This document shows, one piece after another, positions 8,070 through 17,498 of a DNA stretch of 64,000 bases. Location of the stretch: the NCBI RefSeq assembly GCF_045287255.1, contig NZ_CP137142.1, forward strand, positions 2,046,001 through 2,110,000, written 5' to 3'. This DNA comes from Henriciella sp045287255 (GTDB lineage: Bacteria; Pseudomonadota; Alphaproteobacteria; Caulobacterales; Hyphomonadaceae). The first letter of the stretch is position 1. Each line of letters starts with the position of its first letter. The notes below the pieces were generated by a model. That model was not told the origin of the DNA. It did not search any database and saw only the letters and a list, made by a program, of their open reading frames with translations. Position numbers and translations under genes: made by a program.

Positions 8070-10421
8070 ATGACAGATATATCCGCTTCTCTCGCTGCTG
8101 AGATCGTCGCCGCCATGCAGGCCACGCAAACCGCCGCTGATGCGGCTGAACACGGCATCAATGCTGAGGAGTGGGACCGCCTTGTCACCCGCCTTGGCCG
8201 CGATCCCAATCTGGTCGAAATGGGCATCTATTCGGTGATGTGGTCGGAGCACTGCTCTTACAAGTCATCCCGTCGTCATCTGTCCAAATTCCCGACCAAA
8301 AATGAGCATGTCATTCAGGGGCCGGGTGAGAATGCGGGCGTGATCGATATTGGCGATGGGCAAGCCGCCATTTTCAAAATGGAGAGCCATAACCACCCGT
8401 CTTATATTGAACCCTATCAGGGAGCCGCAACGGGTGTCGGCGGTATCCTGCGTGATGTCTTCACCATGGGCGCGCGCCCGATTGCGCTGGTGAATGCGCT
8501 TCGCTTTGGCGATCCAAACCATCCCAAGACCCGCAGTCTGGTGGAAGGCGTCGTGGCTGGTATTGGCGGCTATGGGAATTGTGTCGGTGTCCCGACTGTG
8601 GCGGGCGAAACCGAATTCCATAAAGGCTATAATGGCAACATCCTCGTCAATGCGATGGCGGTCGGCCTCGCAGATCAGGACAAGATTTTCTATGCCCGCG
8701 GCGCAACGCCCGGCAATCCAATCTTCTATGTCGGCTCAAAGACCGGGCGCGATGGCATTCATGGCGCGACCATGGCCTCTGCTGAATTCTCTGAAGGTGA
8801 CGAGGATAATCGCCCAACCGTGCAGGTTGGCGACCCATTCACAGAGAAGCTGTTGATCGAAGCCTGCCTCGAACTAATGGCAACCGATGCCATCCAGGCC
8901 ATTCAGGATATGGGCGCGGCGGGCCTTACCTCTTCTTCTGTTGAGATGGCCGATAGTGGCGGCGAGAATGGCGAGGGCATCGGGGTTGAGATGGACCTTG
9001 ATAAAGTCCCACAACGTGAAACCGGCATGAGCGCCTATGAAATCATGCTTTCAGAAAGCCAGGAGCGGATGCTCATGGTGCTCTATCCGGACAAGATCGA
9101 GCTGGCGAAGCAGATTTTCGAAAAGTATGACCTTGATGCCGAAGTCATCGGGATGACTACTGATACCGGGCGTATGGTCCTCAAACAGTTTGGCGAAACG
9201 GTTTGTGATATTCCGGTTGCCCCGCTCGCCGAGGATGCCCCGAACTATGATCGACCATGGGTTGAGCCAAAAAAGCGCGCGCCGCTCGATATTTCAAAAT
9301 ATCCAGAGCCGGAAGATTATGGCGAAGTGCTGTTAAAGCTCATGTCCTGCCCGGATATGGCCTCCAAACGCTGGATCTGGGAGCAATATGATCGCCACGT
9401 GATGGGCGACACGATTGATAGCTCTCAGTCACAAGGCAATGCCGCGATTGTGCGCATTCACGGCACCAATAAAGCCCTCGCTATCACTTCAGATTGCACC
9501 CCACGCTATGTCGCCGCCGATCCGTATGAAGGCGGTAAGCAAGTTGTGGCGGAGGCATACCGCAACCTCTCCGCAGTCGGCGCAAAGCCGATCGCGATCA
9601 CGGATAACCTCAATTTCGGTAATCCGGAGCGTCCGGAAGTCATGGGCCAGATCGTCAAGGCGATTGAAGGCATGGCAGAGGCCTGCGGCGCGCTCGATTT
9701 CCCGGTCGTGTCAGGCAATGTCAGTCTCTATAATGAAACCGATGGCATAGGCATTCCCCCCACCCCAGTGGTTGGCGGCGTTGGTCTGATCGAAAACCTC
9801 GACAAGATTTCCACCCTGAAAGGCGCGCAGCCGGGCGATGTCCTGATCCTGATCGGCGAGACCAAAGGTCATCTCGGTGCCTCGCTTTATGCACGGGAGA
9901 TTCTCGGCCTCGATGGTGAAGAGGCAGGCCCACCACCGCCTGTCGATCTGGAAACCGAAAAGCGCAATGCGGATTTTGTCCGCAACCTTATTGAACAAGG
10001 GCTGGTCAATGCCGTCCACGATGTCAGCGATGGTGGGATCGCCTGCGCCGCTACCGAAATGGCGCTGGCGAGCGGGCTGGGTGTCGGTTGCAATGTTACA
10101 AACTGGATGTCAGAGGGTGTCATTCTTCCGGATGGCTGGAAAGAGCGAGCCTACTACTCTCGTGCGCTTTTTGGGGAAGCGACCGGATGTTATCTGGCAG
10201 CCGCTAGCAAGGACCAACATAAACAAATTCTTGAACTGGCGAAGCGCACCCAAGTCCCTGTAAGTGGCAAAAAGCTGAAATCTGGTTGGTTTTCAGCCGA
10301 AGAACTGAACATTTTGATTTTTTGTGATGCTGGCGGCCCATTGAATATCGAACTCCCCCTCTCCCGCCTCCGCGAGGCCCATGAAGGCTGGCTGCCAACC
10401 TACATGAATAAAGTCGACTAA
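8070..10421 (+). CDS. purL: Phosphoribosylformylglycinamidine synthase, large subunit PurL
   Basis: 783 residues, the small-type PurL that works with PurQ and PurS to convert FGAR to FGAM with ATP and ammonia. The N-terminal region contains SVMWSEHCSYKSSR, the glycine-rich HNHPSYIEPYQGAATGVGG and GARPIALVNALRFG; the second half repeats the AIRS-like fold with SGNVSLYNET and HDVSDGG. The C-terminus ends in the typical LREAHEGWLPTYM. The length is at the upper end for this subfamily. The ATG at 8070 has GGGCGG close before it; an in-frame ATG at 8115 is an alternative. Confidence 0.97.
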   Translation: MTDISASLAAEIVAAMQATQTAADAAEHGINAEEWDRLVTRLGRDPNLVEMGIYSVMWSEHCSYKSSRRHLSKFPTKNEHVIQGPGENAGVIDIGDGQAAIFKMESHNHPSYIEPYQGAATGVGGILRDVFTMGARPIALVNALRFGDPNHPKTRSLVEGVVAGIGGYGNCVGVPTVAGETEFHKGYNGNILVNAMAVGLADQDKIFYARGATPGNPIFYVGSKTGRDGIHGATMASAEFSEGDEDNRPTVQVGDPFTEKLLIEACLELMATDAIQAIQDMGAAGLTSSSVEMADSGGENGEGIGVEMDLDKVPQRETGMSAYEIMLSESQERMLMVLYPDKIELAKQIFEKYDLDAEVIGMTTDTGRMVLKQFGETVCDIPVAPLAEDAPNYDRPWVEPKKRAPLDISKYPEPEDYGEVLLKLMSCPDMASKRWIWEQYDRHVMGDTIDSSQSQGNAAIVRIHGTNKALAITSDCTPRYVAADPYEGGKQVVAEAYRNLSAVGAKPIAITDNLNFGNPERPEVMGQIVKAIEGMAEACGALDFPVVSGNVSLYNETDGIGIPPTPVVGGVGLIENLDKISTLKGAQPGDVLILIGETKGHLGASLYAREILGLDGEEAGPPPPVDLETEKRNADFVRNLIEQGLVNAVHDVSDGGIACAATEMALASGLGVGCNVTNWMSEGVILPDGWKERAYYSRALFGEATGCYLAAASKDQHKQILELAKRTQVPVSGKKLKSGWFSAEELNILIFCDAGGPLNIELPLSRLREAHEGWLPTYMNKVD

Positions 10422-10503
10422 GCACAGCGGCTACGGGCATCTCCTTAGTGACCATTTCTGCCCTCAGCGTTCACATATGCAGGACAGATATGGAGGACGC
10501 TAA

Positions 10504-10746
10504 ATGTCAAATACCCCTCACGAACTGGCCGAGGAATTCCCGGACCTGACAGAGCAAATGCACGCGCTGAAAACCAGCGATGCCCACTTTGCCCGCCTCG
10601 CCGATGAGTATCACGAGATCAATCGCGAAATTCACCGGATCGAGACCAATGTCGAACCGGCCAGCCCGGTCCATGAATCCGAGCTGCGCAAGCAGCGTAT
10701 GACGCTCAAGGACGAGATTTACAAAATGCTGACAGAGGCAGCCTAG
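10504..10746 (+). CDS. YdcH family (DUF465) protein
   Basis: An 80-residue, highly charged, all-helical protein of the YdcH/DUF465 family, widespread in proteobacteria and without a settled function. The hallmark HFARLADEYHEINREIHRIE and the closing LRKQRMTLKDEIYKML are present; both halves should form a coiled-coil hairpin. GGAGG lies 8 bases before the ATG. Its TAG stop is interlocked with the stop of the convergent M28 peptidase gene in CTAG (10743-10746). Confidence 0.9.
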   Translation: MSNTPHELAEEFPDLTEQMHALKTSDAHFARLADEYHEINREIHRIETNVEPASPVHESELRKQRMTLKDEIYKMLTEAA

Positions 10747-11702
10747 TCCGCCTTCATGGCATAAAGATCAGGCAGGTTTTCCTCGGCTTTAATCGCAAGA
10801 CGCAGTGCCGTTTCGACAGAGTCGAGGAACCAGTCCTGATCGATTTTATCAAAATCATCCCCCGGCTTGTGATAGTCGGGATGGTCTTCAACACCGAGAT
10901 ACAGATGCGGAATTCCAGCCCGGAAAAATACCGCATGGTCTGATAACAGCGTCCAATCAGCGCGCCCATCACCGCTATCAAACCCCATACTCAATGTCAC
11001 AGGCGCAACGGTCGCAACCTCTTCAATCATTGGCTTTAGCGCTGGCCAATGCGACGCGCCAGACGCCCACAGGATGCCATTATCTCCGCGGGCAATCATG
11101 TCCAGGTTGAGATTAAAGGCCATAGCTGAAAGCGGTACGGGCGGCTCCGCGATGAAGGCACGTGCGCCGCCAAAGCCATCTTCCTCGGCATCAAACGCAA
11201 CGAAGAGAACATCATGGGTTGGCTGATTACGGCTAAAATAATCCGCGATGGCCAGCATACCACTCACGCCTGACGCATTGTCATCCGCACCATTATAGAT
11301 CTCACCCTCTCGGATGCCGAGATGATCGTAATGGGCGGTCACGACCATAACGAGACCTGTTCGCTGACTGCCCCGGATCACGCCCATCACGTTGATTCCT
11401 GGCTTATCCGGGACCGCATCCTCCCCTTCTGGCGTCCGGAAGGGCCCATAGGTAAAAGCATGTTCATACCGCCCAAGAACTGGCGTTAGCTCCAGCTTTT
11501 TCATACGCTCAACAATCAATGCCCGCGCCGCCGCATTCCCTTCAGTCCCGGCCCCGCGCCCCTCCAAGTCATCTGCGCTCAGGGCCTTGGTCAGCCCCAC
11601 TGTCGCACCGTGATTAAAGCCCGGCGCATCAGAACCGCTCCCGCACGCTGTCAGGCCAAATACAACCACGCCGCATAGCGCGGCCCCAAGTCCCAAACGC
11701 AT
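10743..11702 (-). CDS. M28-family metallopeptidase lipoprotein
   Basis: 319 residues. The signal peptide ends in the lipobox LTAC, so the mature enzyme is a lipoprotein outside the cytoplasm. The di-zinc site of M28 aminopeptidases can be traced: His in TAHYDHLG, Asp in GADDNASG, Glu-Glu in DAEEDGFGG, Asp in NLDMIARGD and a late His in HPDYHKPGDD. It probably removes N-terminal residues from peptides. GGAGATGAG precedes the start. The next gene on the strand (upstream) is a second exported peptidase of family M3, separated by a terminator. Confidence 0.92.
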   Translation of the reverse strand: MRLGLGAALCGVVVFGLTACGSGSDAPGFNHGATVGLTKALSADDLEGRGAGTEGNAAARALIVERMKKLELTPVLGRYEHAFTYGPFRTPEGEDAVPDKPGINVMGVIRGSQRTGLVMVVTAHYDHLGIREGEIYNGADDNASGVSGMLAIADYFSRNQPTHDVLFVAFDAEEDGFGGARAFIAEPPVPLSAMAFNLNLDMIARGDNGILWASGASHWPALKPMIEEVATVAPVTLSMGFDSGDGRADWTLLSDHAVFFRAGIPHLYLGVEDHPDYHKPGDDFDKIDQDWFLDSVETALRLAIKAEENLPDLYAMKAD

Positions 11703-11763
11703 TATCTCATCTCCAGATCATTTCGCGCAGTTAAGCCAGATGACACCTGTTTGGCTACGCGTA

Positions 11764-11797
11764 AAAAAGCCCCTTCCGAAAACAGAAGGGGCTTTTT
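11764..11797 (-). terminator. Intrinsic terminator after the M3 peptidase gene
   Basis: A perfect 13-bp stem (AAAAAGCCCCTTC at 11764-11776 with GAAGGGGCTTTTT at 11785-11797) and an 8-base loop. It is A/T-flanked on both sides, so it could work both ways, but its position 23 bases past the stop of the minus-strand M3 peptidase gene shows which transcript it ends. Confidence 0.9.
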
Positions 11798-11819
11798 GAA
11801 TTGTGCTCACTCGGAAGGC

Positions 11820-14033
11820 TTAGCCTTCAGATTCGCCGGTATCAAAGCCGCGAATGCGCAGCAGCGGCTCAATGGTCGGGTCAGAGCCACGGAAATTGCG
11901 GTAAAGCTCATCAGCCGGGCGCAAGCCGCCAGACTCATAGACCCATTTCTTCAGCTTTCCGGCCAGTTCCGGATCAAAGATGTCGCCTGCCTCACGGAAG
12001 GCTTCAAAACCGTCTGCATCGAGAATTTCTGACCAGAGATAAGCGTAATACCCTGACGAATAGCCAAGAGGACTAGAGAAGATATGGCTGAAATAGGTTG
12101 AGCGATAGCGTGGCTCAATTTCCGGGATCAGACCGTAGCTCTCAAGCGTAGCAACTTCGAACTCACGCGGATCCGTGATCGCCATCGTTTCCTCATAGCT
12201 CAGCGTATGCCAGGCAAGGTCAAGCAGAGACGCAGCGATAAACTCAGTAGTGCGGAACCCTTGGTTATGGTTCGCGGCTTCATTCATCTTCTCGATGAGC
12301 TCCATTGGAATTGGCTCGCCGGTTTCATAATGCAGGGCGTACTCGGCCAGCATTTCCGGAGCACCCGCCCAGTGCTCAAGGATTTGAGCCGGGAACTCGG
12401 TATAATCACGAGGACCATCAACACCGGAGAAGGTTGGATACTTCACCTGTGTGATCAGGCCGTGCAAACCGTGACCATATTCGTGGAACAGGGTTTCCAC
12501 TTCAGCAAACCGCATCAGGGTTGGTTCCCCTTCCGGCGGTGTGATGAGGTTCATGTTATTCGTGATGATTGGACGCACTTCGTCGGCATCATCATAGTTG
12601 GACATTGGGCGATAGGTGCTCATCCAGGCACCGCCACGCTTGGAGTCGCGCGCGTACATGTCCATCATGAACAGGCCGAGATGTTCGCCGGTCTCATTAT
12701 CCGTCACATCGAAGGATCGCACGACAGGGTTCCAGCCTTCAACCTCAACTTCCGTCATGGTGATGTCGAACAGACGCTCGGCCATGTCGAAGGCACCCTT
12801 TTTGACCGCATCCAGTTCGAAATACGGCTTAAGAGCATTGTCATCAAAGGCGTACTTTTCCTGACGAACCTTCTCGCTGTAATGCCACCAGTCATGACCT
12901 TCGAACGTGAATTCGTCGCCAATCATAGCCTGCATTTCGGCGCGCTCTTGCTTGGCCTGGGCCAAACCCGGCTGCCAGACACGGATGAGGAAATTCTCAA
13001 CAGTCTCGGGCGTTCTCGCCATATTGTATTCAAGGACATACTCAGCATGGTTCTTATAGCCGAGCAGTTCAGCGCGCTTGGCCCGCAATTGCGCGACCTT
13101 CAGGCCAATCGCGCCATTGTCCAGTTCACCTGAATTGGCCCGCAGGCGATACCCGTCAAACATCTGCTTACGCAGGTCACGGTTCTCCGACTGTGTCATG
13201 AAGGTCTCATAGACAGAGCGATCAACCGTCAGTACCCACTTATCGCCATCCTTTAGCGCCGCTTTAAAACTATCTGACAGACCCGCAAGGTCTGCCTCAT
13301 CAGTGACCTCAATCCGGAATGCCTTGGTCGCATTCAGAAGGTTCTGACCATACTGCGTGGTCAGAGCTGAAATCTCGGCGTTAATCTCGGTGACCTGCGC
13401 CTTGATCTCTGGCGACAGGTTCGCACCAGCGCGCTCAAACTGGCGATAGGTCAGCTCAAGAAGGCGGGCTTCCTGCTCGCCAAGCTCTGCAGAGGCTGAG
13501 GAGTCCTTGATCGCTTTTACACGGGCAAAAAGCGCCTCGTTAAAATTGATCGAGTCAGCGACTTTTGAATAAGCTGGCCAGATCTGCCCTTCAATCTCAG
13601 CAATCGCGTCGTCTTTTTCCGTTCCGGAAATGTTTGAGAAAGTCAGCAGGACCTGCGTCAGCTTCTCACCAGACTTCTCCATCGCAATGATGGTATTCTC
13701 AAAGGTCGGGGCCTCTTCACTTGAAGCGATGGCATCAATCTCAGCTTCCAGTTCAGCGACCGCTGCATTGAAAGCTGGCATATAATGCTCAGCCTTGATT
13801 TGCGAGAAGGGTGGCGCACCATAAGGGGTCTCCCAATCCTGCAAGAGCGGGTTCGCGGCCAGCTCAGCTTCGCTCATGCCGACTTCAGGTGTATCGGTTT
13901 CAACCGCAGCATCGGTCGCAGTTTCTGTGCTTGCGGTCTCATCACCGCTGCCCGGCGCGCGAACGCTGTCACAGGCTGTCAGTGTCAAGGCGAAGGCCGC
14001 AACACCACCGAGAAGGAAGGTTTTTACCGTCAT
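11820..14033 (-). CDS. dcp: M3-family metallopeptidase, peptidyl-dipeptidase Dcp-like lipoprotein
   Basis: 737 residues. An N-terminal signal peptide with lipobox LTAC is followed by a Thr/Glu-rich linker (to about residue 55) and then a full M3A catalytic domain. The zinc motif FHEYGHGLHG with downstream FPAQILEHW is complete. Dcp enzymes release C-terminal dipeptides; this copy should work in the periplasm as a lipoprotein. AGAGGAAA precedes the ATG. It forms, with the M28 peptidase downstream, a pair of exported peptidases suited to peptide scavenging. Confidence 0.93.
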   Translation of the reverse strand: MTVKTFLLGGVAAFALTLTACDSVRAPGSGDETASTETATDAAVETDTPEVGMSEAELAANPLLQDWETPYGAPPFSQIKAEHYMPAFNAAVAELEAEIDAIASSEEAPTFENTIIAMEKSGEKLTQVLLTFSNISGTEKDDAIAEIEGQIWPAYSKVADSINFNEALFARVKAIKDSSASAELGEQEARLLELTYRQFERAGANLSPEIKAQVTEINAEISALTTQYGQNLLNATKAFRIEVTDEADLAGLSDSFKAALKDGDKWVLTVDRSVYETFMTQSENRDLRKQMFDGYRLRANSGELDNGAIGLKVAQLRAKRAELLGYKNHAEYVLEYNMARTPETVENFLIRVWQPGLAQAKQERAEMQAMIGDEFTFEGHDWWHYSEKVRQEKYAFDDNALKPYFELDAVKKGAFDMAERLFDITMTEVEVEGWNPVVRSFDVTDNETGEHLGLFMMDMYARDSKRGGAWMSTYRPMSNYDDADEVRPIITNNMNLITPPEGEPTLMRFAEVETLFHEYGHGLHGLITQVKYPTFSGVDGPRDYTEFPAQILEHWAGAPEMLAEYALHYETGEPIPMELIEKMNEAANHNQGFRTTEFIAASLLDLAWHTLSYEETMAITDPREFEVATLESYGLIPEIEPRYRSTYFSHIFSSPLGYSSGYYAYLWSEILDADGFEAFREAGDIFDPELAGKLKKWVYESGGLRPADELYRNFRGSDPTIEPLLRIRGFDTGESEG

Positions 14034-14103
14034 TGGGGTTTCCTCTGCATGAATATGCCGAGGGTTTAACCAGATTTCAGCCGATTGGCCTAGGGGTATC
14101 GTG

Positions 14104-15042
14104 TTACAAGAGTACTCCGCTCAAACGCGCGACCGTTTCTTGGTACTGATCCATGGTCTCGTTGAGGATGTCCGCAACAGGGCGAACGCCTTTAATGCGT
14201 CCGGCCACCTGCCCCGTCAGGGCAATGCCGGCCTCCAGATTTCCACCGAAGTAAACGTCCTGAGTTCCGGCAAATTCGCCGAAAATATTCTCAACACCTT
14301 CTTTCTCAATCCGGGTTGTGCGCTCGGTCCGCAGCGCGCGCAAAGCTGGGCCCGGACCATCGCGATTCAGGAAGACAGTATCTGTCGCATCAGCCTCCAC
14401 GATGGCATCTTTCCAGTTCTGGTGAACCGGGCTTTCGGCACTCGACAGGATACGCGTCCCCATCAAAACCCCTTCCGCCCCAAGCGCAAAAGCTGCTGCC
14501 ATTGTCCCGCCATCCATGATGCCACCCGCCGCAACGACCGGAACATCAACGGCTTCGCAGACCTGCGGGATCAGCACCATTGAGGCGACATCTTTTGGGT
14601 TCTTGAAGCCGCCGCCTTCCCCGCCCTCAACGATCAGGCCATCAACGCCGGCTTCAATCGCCCGCAATGCGGCTTTGAGGCTCGGCACAACATGGAAGAC
14701 TGTCAGGCCCGCTTCTTTCAGCATGCCTGTATACTTCATCGGGTCACCCGCAGACGTGGTCACGAATTTTACGCCCTGATCAATGATGAACTGAACAATA
14801 TTAGGGTCGCGCACAAAAGCCTGTGCCACATTCACTCCGAATGGTTTGTCAGTGAGATCACGCATCTTGATGATCTCTTCGCGAATCGCATCCAGCTCGC
14901 CGGAGCTGGTTTCTATAATGCCCATCCCGCCCGCATTAGAGAAAGCAGAGGATAACTGGCTCCGTGCGATCCAGCCCATGGCGGCCTGAATGATCGGCTT
15001 TTCGATGCCGAGCATCTCTGTCACGCGGGTTTGAATGGCCAT
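14104..15042 (-). CDS. Nitronate monooxygenase-family flavoprotein
   Basis: 312 residues of the 2-nitropropane dioxygenase/NMO family, FMN-binding TIM barrels. Seen are the N-terminal KPIIQAAMGWIA, the glycine-rich VEGGEGGGF and PVVAAGGIMDG phosphate-binding loops and ALGAEGVLMGTR. The family oxidises alkyl nitronates, but many members are enoyl-reductase-like or of unknown activity, so the substrate is open. GGAGG precedes the ATG and is directly abutted by the 12-bp palindrome CAATGATCATTG. Confidence 0.88.
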   Translation of the reverse strand: MAIQTRVTEMLGIEKPIIQAAMGWIARSQLSSAFSNAGGMGIIETSSGELDAIREEIIKMRDLTDKPFGVNVAQAFVRDPNIVQFIIDQGVKFVTTSAGDPMKYTGMLKEAGLTVFHVVPSLKAALRAIEAGVDGLIVEGGEGGGFKNPKDVASMVLIPQVCEAVDVPVVAAGGIMDGGTMAAAFALGAEGVLMGTRILSSAESPVHQNWKDAIVEADATDTVFLNRDGPGPALRALRTERTTRIEKEGVENIFGEFAGTQDVYFGGNLEAGIALTGQVAGRIKGVRPVADILNETMDQYQETVARLSGVLL

Positions 15043-15053
15043 GCTCTATCCTC

Positions 15054-15065
15054 CAATGATCATTG
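15054..15065. promoter_or_regulatory. 12-bp perfect palindrome beside the flavoprotein gene RBS
   Basis: CAATGATCATTG is perfectly self-complementary and lies 11 bases upstream of the minus-strand start at 15042, touching its GGAGG site. It could be a repressor site or a weak hairpin next to the ribosome binding site; no dedicated regulator gene is adjacent. Confidence 0.35.
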
Positions 15066-15108
15066 AAAGCAGCACATAGCGTACTTGCCGCTTGGGCAAG
15101 ACAAGCAC

Positions 15109-16710
15109 TTACTCCACCCAGAGATTAGCTGCTTCAATCGCCAGGTCCTGAGCGATATCCTCTGCCCCGACACGCCGTAATGCTTGTATCAGTTCGGCAA
15201 GGTCCCTTGCAGCCAGTGTGCCCGGATCTCGATCCGTTGCTGATAGAACCAGAAGGACCGTTTCACCGACGGCCCCTGCCTGCGCCGCCGCCTCAAGCTC
15301 TGTCAGTTTGCCAGAAGATAACCGTCTACCACTATGACCATGCGTGCCAATCATAGCGCGCGCCTCAGGGCCTAAAGACAAACCAAATCCCTGCCAGAGC
15401 GTCAGCAAATGGGCTGCTTCGCTTTTCTGCTCGCCGTTCTCAGCAGCAGCGATCAATCGCGCCTGAACCGAGGCCTGAGAAGCACGGGAGTTATCGCCGC
15501 CAGAAATCAGATCAAGCGCTTCAAGTCGCGCAACCGCAAACGGATCCGGAGGCTGCAAGCCCTCAAACTCTGTGGCGCCTAACCAGGTTTGCACAAGTTC
15601 ATGATCGCCAGCCGTCAACGCGGCCATAGCAAAAGTTAAAGCATACGGCGCTGTTTCCGGAATTCTTGGCAAAGCCCTTAACTCAGGCAGCAAAAGCTGA
15701 GAGGTGCTGGTTATCCGCGCAAGATCGCCGCTGGCAGCATTGCGCAGGGCCTGATCCAGCTGGCGCGCCTGTTCAGAAGGCAGGTTCAGAGGATCGCGGA
15801 AAGAGGCAATCACCGCCTGAATGGCATTGGCCGGGGTAAACTCAGCCTCATCCATACGCGCCATCAAAATGCGGCGCTGGTCCTCAACACTCAGCAAGCC
15901 AACCTCGGCGGCAATACTCGCAAAGCGTTCGGCAAGTTGTGGGGGTATACCGGGACGCTGGGCCGCGGCTGCGGCAAGATCAGGCCGTGAAGAACTGGTT
16001 GTGATCCGCGACTGATCAAGGTCAGCTTTGGCCGAAAGCGCAATATTCAATCCTGTATCAAACCGGGCATTCGGTGGGTTGGGCGTATCTCCGGAGGCTG
16101 CGAAGATCGCACTGATGAACCAGTCATCATCAAGCCCCTGCGCACTCGCCAGCTCCATGGCGAATTCCGCGCGCGCATAATTCTCTTCCAAAACTGCACA
16201 CACAGCGCGCAGCTTCATCCAGTACATGCCATCTGGCATACGCGCAGCACTTTTGGTTGGCCGACAACCTGTCAGCTCATCACCCCGCGCCAGTGCCAGA
16301 TCAATCGCCAACGCTTCAGCATCGATACCGCGCGCTTCGGTCTCCAGGCGTGGTACAAGCTCAGACGCCGCTTCGGCTTCCCCTAGAGCCAACATTAAAC
16401 GGGCGCGCTCTGCAAGCAGCTCATCGGCCAGATCGCCAGTGGGTCTTCGGGTAGGCGAGAGAATCGCCCGGCGCAACAGCTTCCGCTCGGCTGGCGTAAT
16501 CCGGGTCGTGTTTACCTGTTTCATCAGCGCGAGCAGGGTTTCATCGCTCGATCCCTGCCAAAGCCGCGTTGGAAACTCTGCCTCACTCGCTTCGAGATAC
16601 CGCGCGCCCCAGGCCGTGATATCACTCATGCCTTCGCTCTCGACCTGCGCCTGCCCCATCAGAGGCAAAGCCAATAGCGCTGCGCATGTCAGAAGCGTCC
16701 TAGAAAACAT
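15109..16710 (-). CDS. Conserved secreted hypothetical protein near aroK
   Basis: 533 residues from ATG 16710. A cleavable signal peptide (MFSRTLLTCAALLALPLMGQAQ) precedes a soluble, Ala/Leu/Glu-rich protein that looks entirely alpha-helical, with repeating helical pairs as in TPR or SEL1-type solenoids, though no repeat consensus is clear. Two cysteines lie far apart (TGCRPT and RAVCAVL). It is divergent from aroK and overlaps the small membrane-protein gene upstream by 11 bases, so the two are translationally coupled. Function unknown. Confidence 0.75.
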   Translation of the reverse strand: MFSRTLLTCAALLALPLMGQAQVESEGMSDITAWGARYLEASEAEFPTRLWQGSSDETLLALMKQVNTTRITPAERKLLRRAILSPTRRPTGDLADELLAERARLMLALGEAEAASELVPRLETEARGIDAEALAIDLALARGDELTGCRPTKSAARMPDGMYWMKLRAVCAVLEENYARAEFAMELASAQGLDDDWFISAIFAASGDTPNPPNARFDTGLNIALSAKADLDQSRITTSSSRPDLAAAAAQRPGIPPQLAERFASIAAEVGLLSVEDQRRILMARMDEAEFTPANAIQAVIASFRDPLNLPSEQARQLDQALRNAASGDLARITSTSQLLLPELRALPRIPETAPYALTFAMAALTAGDHELVQTWLGATEFEGLQPPDPFAVARLEALDLISGGDNSRASQASVQARLIAAAENGEQKSEAAHLLTLWQGFGLSLGPEARAMIGTHGHSGRRLSSGKLTELEAAAQAGAVGETVLLVLSATDRDPGTLAARDLAELIQALRRVGAEDIAQDLAIEAANLWVE

Positions 16711-16852
16711 GCTCAATCTCCATGCGCACTTCGCCATCTGCCGGGCGCTGTTTATCGAGTGAGTTCCCGAGCCACCAAAGCACCCCCAAAACCCCAATGA
16801 TCAGAATTGCCAGAATGATCAGCCACTTGCGCATCGAGTCAGCCTTTCCCAT
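16700..16852 (-). CDS. Small single-span membrane protein
   Basis: 50 residues from ATG 16852, or 44 from ATG 16834. It has one strong membrane helix (KWLIILAILIIGVLGVLWWLG) followed by an acidic and polar tail ending in IEHVF. Its 3' end overlaps the start of the secreted helical protein by 11 bases, which suggests that the two products work together at the inner membrane. Either start has a purine-rich site before it (GGTAGGA or GGGAAAGG). No family recognised. Confidence 0.6.
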   Translation of the reverse strand: MGKADSMRKWLIILAILIIGVLGVLWWLGNSLDKQRPADGEVRMEIEHVF

Positions 16853-16922
16853 TATCCTACCGAGCGGTGATTGCCCGATCCGGGTTGTTTGTATAGGACA
16901 AGTCGCTGATAAAGACACGACG

Positions 16923-17498
16923 ATGCCCGAAGACCCATCAAGTATAAATAAATCTGACCACACTAAGGCAAGCTGGCAAGACAGGACGATTGCGCTTGTC
17001 GGCCTGATGGGCGCGGGAAAGTCGACCGTCGGTCGCCGGCTGGCAGAGGCGTTGGGCCGCCCTTTCTTTGATAGTGATGACGAGATTGAAAAAGCCGCCG
17101 GATTGTCTGTATCCGACATTTTCGCTCTGCACGGCGAAGCGGAGTTCCGGCGCGGCGAACAACGCGTACTTGAGCGGCTTCTGGATGGCCCGCCGCATAT
17201 TCTGGCAACCGGCGGCGGGGCTTACCTCAATGCGGATACACGCGCCTTGATGCGAGAGAAGGCAATCACTGTCTGGCTGAATGCCGATCTTGAGACCTTA
17301 TGGAAACGCGTTTCGAAGCGAACGCACCGCCCACTCCTCAAGCGCGCGAACCCCAAAGGTGTGTTGACGGACCTGTTGGAAGCGCGCCGCCCGATCTATG
17401 AGGAAGCCGACCTGATCGTCCCCAGTGTCGATGGCCCCCACAACATGACTGTTGATAAGATCATCGAGGCGCTAAAAGCATGGAAGCCCACAGCATGA
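16923..17498 (+). CDS. aroK: Shikimate kinase
   Basis: 191 residues if started at ATG 16923. Phosphorylates shikimate in the common aromatic pathway. The Walker A GLMGAGKSTVGRRLA, the DSDDEIE substrate motif, FRRGEQRVL and the GGGAYLN motif are all in place. The N-terminal 25 residues or so before the P-loop are an ordinary alphaproteobacterial extension; a longer open frame upstream overlaps the divergent membrane-protein gene and is unlikely to be translated. It overlaps aroB in ATGA. Confidence 0.95.
   Translation: MPEDPSSINKSDHTKASWQDRTIALVGLMGAGKSTVGRRLAEALGRPFFDSDDEIEKAAGLSVSDIFALHGEAEFRRGEQRVLERLLDGPPHILATGGGAYLNADTRALMREKAITVWLNADLETLWKRVSKRTHRPLLKRANPKGVLTDLLEARRPIYEEADLIVPSVDGPHNMTVDKIIEALKAWKPTA

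Noticed and set aside
12207..13133. 308-codon plus-strand frame
   Set aside because: Fully antisense to the M3 peptidase gene, whose catalytic motifs are intact; no ribosome site or family.
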